Below are positions 56,836 through 64,000 of a stretch of DNA of 64,000 nucleotides, piece by piece (the first letter of the stretch is position 1; every line of letters starts with the position of its first letter). This DNA comes from Anastatus disparis (lineage: Eukaryota; Arthropoda; Insecta; Hymenoptera; Eupelmidae). Under the pieces are notes generated by a model. That model saw only the letters and a list, made by a program, of their open reading frames with translations. It was not told the origin of the DNA and made no database searches. Location: contig JAFFSR010000292.1 in NCBI GenBank assembly GCA_017163975.1, positions 3,928,501-3,992,500 of the forward strand, read 5' to 3'. The translations under genes and the position numbers were made by a program.

Positions 56836-58662
56836 CAGTGGGGTCCAATAAAAAAGAGCCACCCTTGAGAAAAAAAGTACTAATTAAAAAATTTTGTATC
56901 TCAACAAATAAGAGTCGTACAGAACTCTACGACCACTCATTTTAAACGTATTTGTAAGGACTTTTTAATGGTGTCTTGGCAATTTAATTTTGAGTATTTG
57001 TCTGGGAAATATTACAAATTAAAAATAGAAAAAAAAAAATTTTCATTCGCCTGTGTTTAAATTTGAATCATTTTTCGGAAAATGATGGTAGAAAAATTTT
57101 ACACGGTTAGTTTTAAAGGTATTTTGCTTAACTTGAAATTCATATTCTATTTTTTTTCTAGGTTCAAAAGTGACCGAGATTTAGCGATTTTTGTTCAAAA
57201 AAAAGGTCTTTTTTATTTTCCGGATATCTGCTTAATGAGAGGAGATATAGAAAAATGCCAAATAAAAAAAAGTGTATTTTTGTATGTAGAATAACATTAA
57301 ATTTTCTCAAAATTTTTTGTGCATTTTAATTTTTTTGATATTGTTGCGGTACTCTTATAAGAGTATGGTATACAAACAAAAATACACTTTTTTTTATTTG
57401 GCATTTTTCTATATCTCCTCTCATTAAGCAGATATCAGAAAAATAAAAAAGACCGTTTTTTTGAACGAAAATCGCTAAATTTTGGTCAATTTTGAACCTA
57501 GAAAAAAAAATAAATATAAATTTCAAGTTAAACAAAATACCTTTAAAACTAGCCGTGTAAAATTTTTCTACCATCATTTTCCGAAAAATGATTCAAATTT
57601 AAATACAGGCGAATAAAAATTTTTTTTTTCTATTTTTAAGTCGTAATATTTCCCAGACAAGTACTCAAAATTAAATTGCCAATACACCATTAAAAAAAAT
57701 TAAAAAAAAACATTTTTAAAACACGCTTTCATAACGGAGAAAATACACTAAGAAGTATTAAATAAATTAATTTACTTTCTTAAAATTACTTTTATACAGT
57801 TCAGTGCGAGAATGAAAAGAAAATTTTACATCAAAAATTTAAAAAGGAAAGTGTTGGCGTTAGTTTTAGTAAATCTATTTCAGCGCCCACATTTTTATTT
57901 TTAAATTTTCGTTGTAAAATTTTCTTTTAATTATCGCAATGAACTGTATTAAAGTAATTTCAAGGAAGTAAATTAATTTATTTAATACTTTTTAGTGTAT
58001 TTTCTCCGTTATAAAAGCGTGTTTTAAAAATGTTTTTTTTAAATTTTTTATCATCTACTTTTTAGTTAAAATTGATTTTTCTATGAGTAATTTTTTTCCA
58101 AAAATTTGTACTTAATTGTATCTTCTATACATTACCATATCCCTATATATTCCCCTACCCCCTATATATTCCCCTATCCCTTTTGATCCTCCTATCCTCT
58201 ATATTTCCAGCTGTACATTCGCCTATCCCCTATGCAAGCCCCTATCCCCTATGCATTTTCTACAACTATCAACTCAACAACATTCCATCAACTCGCCTCC
58301 ACCCAAAGATAGCCTTTCCACTTAAACTTCCTCGGAGATGACTTTGCACACCCGTCATCGCCGACCTGACAACGGATTATTACATTGTCATCGGAGACCG
58401 ACGTCTGTGTAAAATTTCAGAAATTTTCATCGACAAAAAGTGCCTCAAATCGAGCGTGCAAGATTTGATTACAGACAGACAGACAGACAGACGGACAGAC
58501 AGACGTGAAAGCAAGCTTAATAAAAGCGTGTAAAAAGTCCTTACAAATGCGTTTAAAATGAGTGGTCGTAGAGTTCTGTACGACTCTTATTTGTTGAGAT
58601 ACAAAATTTTTTAATTAGTACCTTTTTTCTCAAGGGTGGCTCTTTTTTATTGGACCCCACTG
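56836..58662. mobile_element. Tc1/mariner-like foldback inserted in the spacer
   Basis: The ends CAGTGGGGTCCAATAAAAAA and its inverse enclose 1.83 kb. Outside are TA on the left and CA on the right. The matching uninterrupted sequence in the other arm shows that the insertion point was a TA. Tc1-type termini usually begin CAGTG. The inside has two more palindromes (about 57000-57660 and 57700-58045) and a (GACA)n run at about 58470-58505. The mirrored open frames at 57082-57294 and 57326-57577 are palindrome products. No transposase is present. Confidence 0.75.
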
Positions 58663-58665
58663 CAT

Positions 58666-58756
58666 TTTCATGTATGATTTATTTTTCATATTGAATATAA
58701 ATATATATTTTCATGTATGATTTATTTTTCATATTGAATATAAATATATATTTTCA
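58666..58756 (+). repeat. Short direct repeat, ~45-bp unit
   Basis: TTTTCATGTATGATTTATTT followed by TTCATATTGAATATAAATATATA occurs twice in tandem here. It recurs at about 59465-59550 beyond the next MITE. Confidence 0.8.
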
Positions 58757-59322
58757 TCCCAGGCGGACGCATTCGGGTTTTTACGTGCAGAGAGTCCTCA
58801 ATTGATAAATAGGTTAGATGCACGCTAGGAGCTCCTAGGCTGCGATAGCAGTCATTACTGCCTAGGAGTATAAAGCTCCTGGGTCGCATTGAGTTCATTA
58901 AAGCCCAGCAGCAACTTTTCTCTATCGTATTTCGACATAAATCAAGAACAAAAGAATCAATAGTGCAAAACTGCAAGTTCAGTTGTATTCGGTATTCAAG
59001 CTACAGCTTGTGCTACAGAATTTTATTACTTTAAAAAATGGATATTTATAAAAAAAAATAAAATTCTAAACTTGCAATAATATTGTTGACTATGAATAAT
59101 TTTAATAATATTAATTTTATTATTTATTTTCGATGTTATTATTTCTTTTTAATTTTATTATTTCTTGTTTATTATTTATTGGTAATTTTTTTATTCAATA
59201 TCAAAAATTAATAAATTCTAATAAAAAAGAGTATCATATAATTTTAATTTTATTATATAAATATAAAATTATTTTTAAAAAAACATCTGAACCTAAAAAC
59301 CCTCATGCGTCCTTGCCTGGGA
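58757..59322. mobile_element. TIR-bearing MITE, ~570 bp
   Basis: TCCCAGGCGGACGCATTCGG followed by GTTTTTA at the left matches TAAAAACCCTCATGCG and TCCTTGCCTGGGA at the right in inverted orientation. A GC-richer patch at about 58800-58900 and AT-rich remains fill the interior. The short minus-strand frame at 58722-58976 has no known motif. The class is uncertain. Confidence 0.65.
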
Positions 59323-60891
59323 TGAAAAATTTTTTAAGCACCCTGGGCGAGCCTTGCGCGATTACGACCTGAGGACGATATTTACATCGTGGGATAATAA
59401 AGCCGAGGCGCGCGAGCGAAGCGAGCCAAGTACCAAGGCTCGCCCAAGGTACATAAATAACTATTTCATGTATGATTTATTTTTCATATTAAATATAAAT
59501 ATATATTTTCATGTATGATTTATTTTTCATATTGAAAACAAATTATACATGAAAATATATATTTCAAACTGTCATAGCTCCTTATTGGTGGCTCTTTCTT
59601 ACACAATGAGAAATTTATTTGGAAGTTAATAAAAAATAGAAGAAAATAAGCCCTCGAAAAGCAATTTCTGAAGTGGCAGACAATGAGTAATTTCAATCAT
59701 CATGTAACACATGTAAGAACCAATAGAAAAATTAAAATCCAATCTAGATCCTTAAAAATTTTTTTACATATTTTGGGTAACAAAAAGAATATATTCTCAG
59801 AGTTTCAGCGATTTGTATTTTTTTTCTCTCTCAGTTGGCGTGAAATGTCCCATGAATATATATATATATATACATATATGGAACATTTCACGCCAACTGA
59901 GAGAGTAAAAAAATAAAAATCGCTGAAACTCTGAGATATCTATATAGTTAAAGTGGACTGTATTTAATCGTGCATTTAAAGTAGCGTGTTAGGACCATTA
60001 AATGCTGAAAGAAAGAGCAGGAACAGATATCTGAAATACATTCCTGCTCTTTTTTTAGTATATACGTTAATATCGCGTAGTGGACGTATTCCATACGTAC
60101 GGTTTTATGAAAAGTCGTTACGAAACATTCCAAGACTCCGCAGAATATTTCAAAACGTAGAAAAGATGTGTGCGAAATGAGCATCTATTTAGCCTTCATC
60201 AAACTATTTAAGGCTTTCGTTTTAAAACGTTCCAAAATTAACCGAACATTTGGAAGTTAAGGAATGAACGTTGGTGCGAACGTACGACTTACGGAATACA
60301 TTCCGCATAACACATAGCGAGCTATAGCCGTTAATTACTTTGCAGGCTAAAAGAATAAGACGAGGAAATGGAAATAAAATAGAATAAGTTCTACATAAGA
60401 ACACTTATCTCCACCTTATTCTCTTAAGCTGCAGCGTCAAGACACGACTAAACTTCATGTATGTAATACATTTTGACTCTTAACGCAGTTGTAAGATTGC
60501 ACCACTATCTAGACACGAAGATCCAGTAACCAAGCATGGCTTCCTTCAGTGTCAATGAAACACCACAAACGAATATCAACTAAAAAAAATAACATGAGAG
60601 AATACGTCAGATTTTATGCCAAAATTCCATGAAGAGATAAAAACTAACATAATAAAAAAGTCAAATAATGAAGTAGCACCCTGTGAAAACAGTAGAACTT
60701 GATTTCTACATCGAGCTGGATTAAAGTGGATTCCAGATGGATTTTTTTGCATAAAAATCAGGTGAAATCGAGGTCTTTCAAGGATATCAGAGTAGGATAT
60801 CGATTGTAATATAATAAACATATGAAGGGATGTTGAAAGGAGCTTGCGCATGCGAAGAAGGTTAACTCAATATATGGGGATACGCAGTCGA

Positions 60892-61634
60892 CTTGTAGGA
60901 GCTGTGGTGCTGTACATTCAGTCCTTCAATCGAGTGTTGTAATTATGTGCAGTGATTCTTTACTAGTTATAGACTGCGCAGATGGTCTGCAGGGCTAGTA
61001 CGTATGTTCAGTAAGTCTCTATTGGTTATAAACGAAACTCACCAATAACTTAGTATATAAACGTGTTTTTGAAGTTATAGTGAGAAAAAACCATGAAAAA
61101 AACGCAATAGCCCGGTTTTTCGCTGTTTTTTTGATTTTTGAGCATGTGTCGGTGCGAAAATAATTTCGGAAACCCCAGCGTTGGAAAGTACGGAAAAAAA
61201 ACATAACAAAAAACTATTTAGGTTATGGGCAAATATTATCTTCATAGTTAAAAGAACTATAAGAAACTCCAAATATAATTGAAAATGGGAATTACGGGCT
61301 AAAAAAATTTTTAAACAATCTAAAAAAATCTAGAAAATCCTCAATATAATTACAAAGCTATTTTCATATTTCCAGATTTTTCGGCTGCAAACTGCGCTCG
61401 GTAAAGATTATTCAAGAAAAAACAAGTTTCGGGCATTTTTGGGTCCCTTGTAGCAGCTTAGGAGCTAAAATTTTGCATAGAGGCATCTTTTAACATACTC
61501 TATCGAATGAGCAACGAGCCGTAAAGATCCCGGCTAGGGCCGATTTTACCCTCTTATCCCGCTATACTCTTTTCAAAATTCTGACTTCAGATTCATAATC
61601 AGCGACCTCAAAGACCTCGAGTGAAAATTTTCAA
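60892..61634. other. Intergenic DNA, no gene seen
   Basis: The open frames here are short and unlike known proteins. It separates the large inverted repeat from LINE copy B. Confidence 0.45.
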
Positions 61635-61650
61635 ACATTACGTAAATAAA

Positions 61651-64000
61651 TTAACACATATGATATAGTCCGAGAAAAAATAGTACTGTTAAATCTAGAT
61701 CGAGTAAATACCTCCTTAGAGCGGCTGTAAACCTGCTGAGTGATAGAAGATGCTTAATATTAGCAAGCAGGGAGTTCCGAAAATGCGCAGCTTGAACTAG
61801 AAAGAAATTCCTTCCAGTCTCAGTCCGCATAAAGGGCATTGCAAGATCTTTAATATCACCTCTAGTGGCCGCTCTAGGTATATATCTAATGAAGAAACCC
61901 ACTAGATATTCGGGAGTATATCTACGTACGATTTTGTGCATAAGCACAGCCATAAAATACTATCTCCTTGAATCAGTACGCAGCCAACCCAAAGCATATC
62001 CATAGGAAAAGATATGATCACCCCTCCTCATGCCTAATACACATCTAACACATGAATTTTGCATTGTTTGTAATTGTCTTCGTAGCTCCTGTGAAGCATT
62101 AAGCAAAATACTGAGCAGTAATTAAGATAAGGGAACAGAGTGGTTGCGAGTTGTTTACACAGTCTTAGTGATATACCGACAGAAAAACCGCAGGCTATAA
62201 ATCACTCTATTGAATTTTGTAGTCATCATATTAATGTGCGATTTCTACGACAGTTTAGAGTTGAGCATAACATCAAAGCTCGTAACGGAATGGGAGAAAG
62301 GAATACCGATAATACTTTCCAGGTCAATCATCCTTGGCTCACCAGCATAAAAATTGTTAATAATACGATTACTACCGAAGACGATCGCCTTTGTTCTACT
62401 AGCATTCAAAGTGAGAGAAATATCAGTGGCCCACCCCGACACCACCTTGGCCGCCCTCTGTAAAATATGAATACTCTTTTCCACATCATCATAAGGGACC
62501 TGTGTATAAATTTGAAAATCATCTGCATACAGTAGATGCTCGACGCGACCGGAGTTCAGAGCGTTACGTACGTTATTAACGTAAAGGCAAAGCAACAGGG
62601 GCCCTAATACCGAACCCTGAGGAACTCCCAGATTGGTAGTCAGCCAATTTGATTCTTCTTCTAAATACGTGGAAACCATATGTTACCTACCTGATAAATA
62701 GAAGCTAATTAATCCGAGTGCGGCCCTGGAGAATCCCCTCATCGATCTAAGCCTCGCAATAAGTTTAGAGAGAGGGATCGTGTTGAATGCCTTACTAAAG
62801 TTAAAAAGTAGCAGTAACGTGACAAGCTTTCTGTCTAGACCCGACCTTATGTCATCTGTAAACATAAGTATAGCAGTCTGCGTGGAATAGCGTTTTCTGC
62901 TGCATACACTGAAAAAAATTAGTGATGTAGGTTATACTGAAATTGAGACCCTCAGAGTCTTTGTAACTCTGGGTAACGATCATCACTTTTAAAGACACAG
63001 ATGTTCACATGCACTCGGACGTTATTCAGTCAGCGTTGACGGACAATGAGTGTCTTAAAGTAAAGAGTAGATGTATTCTAAAATACTGGCTATTACAATA
63101 TGAATCAAATAAAGCATGCGATGCTCTTTAATGGAATTATTATTAAATTATAGTTAACGATTAATTAATTAAAAATTTTTTGTTATAATATTTCATTATC
63201 TTATTTGTAATAGTTACTAATATTTGATTTTAATAATCACAAATACTTTGTATATTTCATACACTCTAAATATAAGAATCAAGAAAATTTCAAATCAAAG
63301 ATTCAATGAAGAGGGGCGATCACCGATTACATTAATATTGCACTTGATAACCAGAAATATAAAAAAAACTTTCCTTTCATTACGTTTCAGATCAGAAATT
63401 GCAATGAGATTGGTAATAAAATTCAATGACTATGCAATGTTTCAATATTTTAAATAAATTTTTAATATTTTATTAACTATACTTGCAAATAATTCAACAA
63501 GTACAATATAAATTTTACAAACGTTGGAAAACGCTTGGCTGCTATGCAAAACGAACGGTGCACAGAGAGCGTAAGTCAAATATCATCTGTCTCACGAACA
63601 CTGATTATCTTAAGTCCGTCCAATCAGAGTCTATAGTTCAAAATGAACCTCGCCACTCTCAAAAATGCATGATTCGGATAACTAGTGTCCCTAATTTTTT
63701 TCAGTGTAGGATCGAGCAATTTATTGGAAGTAATGTACTCCTGTGACTGGTCATGGGCGATCTTTTCAAGAAACTTTGAAAGAAAACATAAGATGGCTAT
63801 AGACCTAAAATCTTTTGGCTGCTTAGGTGCATCACACTTTTTAAACAGCATAATACGTGCTCGCTTCCAAAGGCAAGGAAAGACCCCCCGTGCAAAAGAG
63901 AAATTGAACAGAGTCACAAGATGTTTATTAATAAATGGTAAAGCTTTAACTATCACACTTTGCGGAATGCCATTCTTACTACAAGCCTGTGATGAAAAAT
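61651..64000 (-). pseudogene. LINE ORF2 reverse transcriptase, broken (copy B)
   Basis: Reading leftward from the window edge, VKALPFINKHLVTLFNFSFA and SKFLEKIAHDQ open the RT domain (63956-63710). After the MITE come TLLLLFNFSKAFNTI (about 62820), GVPQGSVLGPLLLCLYVNNV and LLYADDFQIY (about 62520). The C-terminal region (61953-61651) follows. Stops and frameshifts separate these blocks, with the ORF pieces at 62865-62683, 62679-62245 and 61953-61651. The sequence is close to copy A, so both derive from one family. Inactive. Confidence 0.85.
62907..63706. mobile_element. 800-bp MITE with CACTGAAAAAAATTAG ends, TA duplication
   Basis: Perfect 16-bp inverted ends (CACTGAAAAAAATTAG) are flanked by TA on both sides (62905-62906 and 63707-63708). 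LINE copy A has the uninterrupted site GATCCTATGCAG with a single TA at the equivalent place (about 7329-7340). This is strong evidence for insertion with TA duplication, as in Tc1/mariner elements. Short open frames inside (63224-63457, 63483-63746) have no known motif, so it is probably non-autonomous. Confidence 0.92.

Larger units (their letters stand above)
55297..60891. repeat. 5.6-kb inverted repeat with near-identical arms
   Basis: The left arm (55297-56835) and right arm (59558-60891) are inverted copies that differ at few positions over most of their length, for example TTTCACCTGATTTTTATGC and its complement. Each arm has its own hairpin around TTGGCGTGAAATGT with a TA run (56250-56415, 59785-59935). 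The matching open frames on opposite strands (55785-55967 with 60222-60404, 56005-56241 with 59948-60184) merely reflect the symmetry. No protein family is recognised. The arms' high similarity implies a recent origin or gene conversion. Confidence 0.85.
61635..64000 (-). mobile_element. LINE copy B, minus strand, runs past window end
   Basis: This copy aligns with copy A (about 7046-8600) in reverse orientation. The shared sequence ends at about 61635, just after the ORF2 stop region, so the 3' untranslated region and tail of copy A are missing here. An 800-bp MITE at 62907-63706 splits it. The 5' part lies beyond 64000. Confidence 0.88.

Noticed and set aside
57082..57577. Two similar ~70-80 aa frames on opposite strands
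   Set aside because: Products of a palindrome; both arms translate to mirrored low-complexity sequence with no known motif.
55785..60404. Matching small ORFs on opposite strands (60, 64, 78 aa)
   Set aside because: Their similarity is explained by the 5.6-kb inverted repeat; composition and lack of motifs do not support genes.

Overview
The window is AT-rich eukaryotic DNA, almost certainly from an arthropod and probably an insect. The evidence is the spliceosomal introns, insect-type TATA/TCAGT core promoters, a non-LTR retrotransposon with a short-repeat tail, a hAT transposon with a TTF-type finger, many foldback (palindromic) MITEs, and a large Maverick/Polinton of the insect type. I cannot name the species from sequence alone. 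I see no convincing single-copy host gene: the window is a mosaic of mobile elements nested in one another.

Layout. 1-1707 is a broken DDE-like transposase. 1708-6150 is AT-rich sequence with a foldback and a satellite-like repeat. 6150-9095 is a 5'-truncated LINE with broken ORF2. 9096-16998 is AT-rich sequence with palindromes, including one nested inside another, and tRNA-like traces. 16735-21425 is a giant inverted repeat whose arms are degenerate ~165-bp tandem repeats, with a (TG)170 microsatellite. 22190-22995 holds a foldback and a 5S-rRNA-like sequence. 23312-27537 is a hAT element with degenerate 8-bp target duplications; a TTA-flanked MITE interrupts its transposase gene. 28984-31762 is a large foldback. 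32160-36290 is another array of the ~165-bp family with two insertions. 36533-54008 is the Maverick. 54015-60891 is repeat sequence and a 5.6-kb inverted repeat carrying a nested Tc1-like foldback. 61635-64000 is a second copy of the LINE on the minus strand, interrupted by an 800-bp TA-flanked MITE.

The Maverick is the main content. It has 128-bp terminal inverted repeats that begin AG and end CT and a perfect 6-bp target duplication (CACATT). Related copies of the target repeat elsewhere in the window (19418-19423 and 15488-15493) carry the unoccupied site. Its right two thirds is a compact plus-strand gene train: protein-primed family B DNA polymerase, a short PPP1R15/GADD34-like protein, packaging ATPase, a small basic protein, a conserved unknown, a parvovirus-type phospholipase A2, a chromodomain integrase, penton-like protein, a pVI/pX-like protein, F54H12.2-type capsid protein, a second conserved unknown, adenain-type protease, and a terminal unknown gene with its own TATA/TCAGT promoter. 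Several neighbours overlap by stop-start motifs (TGATG, TAATG, ATGA). The left third holds a GC-richer minus-strand ORF, 338-bp tandem repeats with nested palindromes, a cluster of CACGTG boxes, and a three-intron gene that ends 4 bp before polB.

The polymerase, PLA2, integrase and capsid genes each carry stops or frameshifts, so this copy is not autonomous, but nine other reading frames are still open. Most unusual are the GADD34-like gene, the tandem triplication of the protease 3' end, and the stop-start overlaps.
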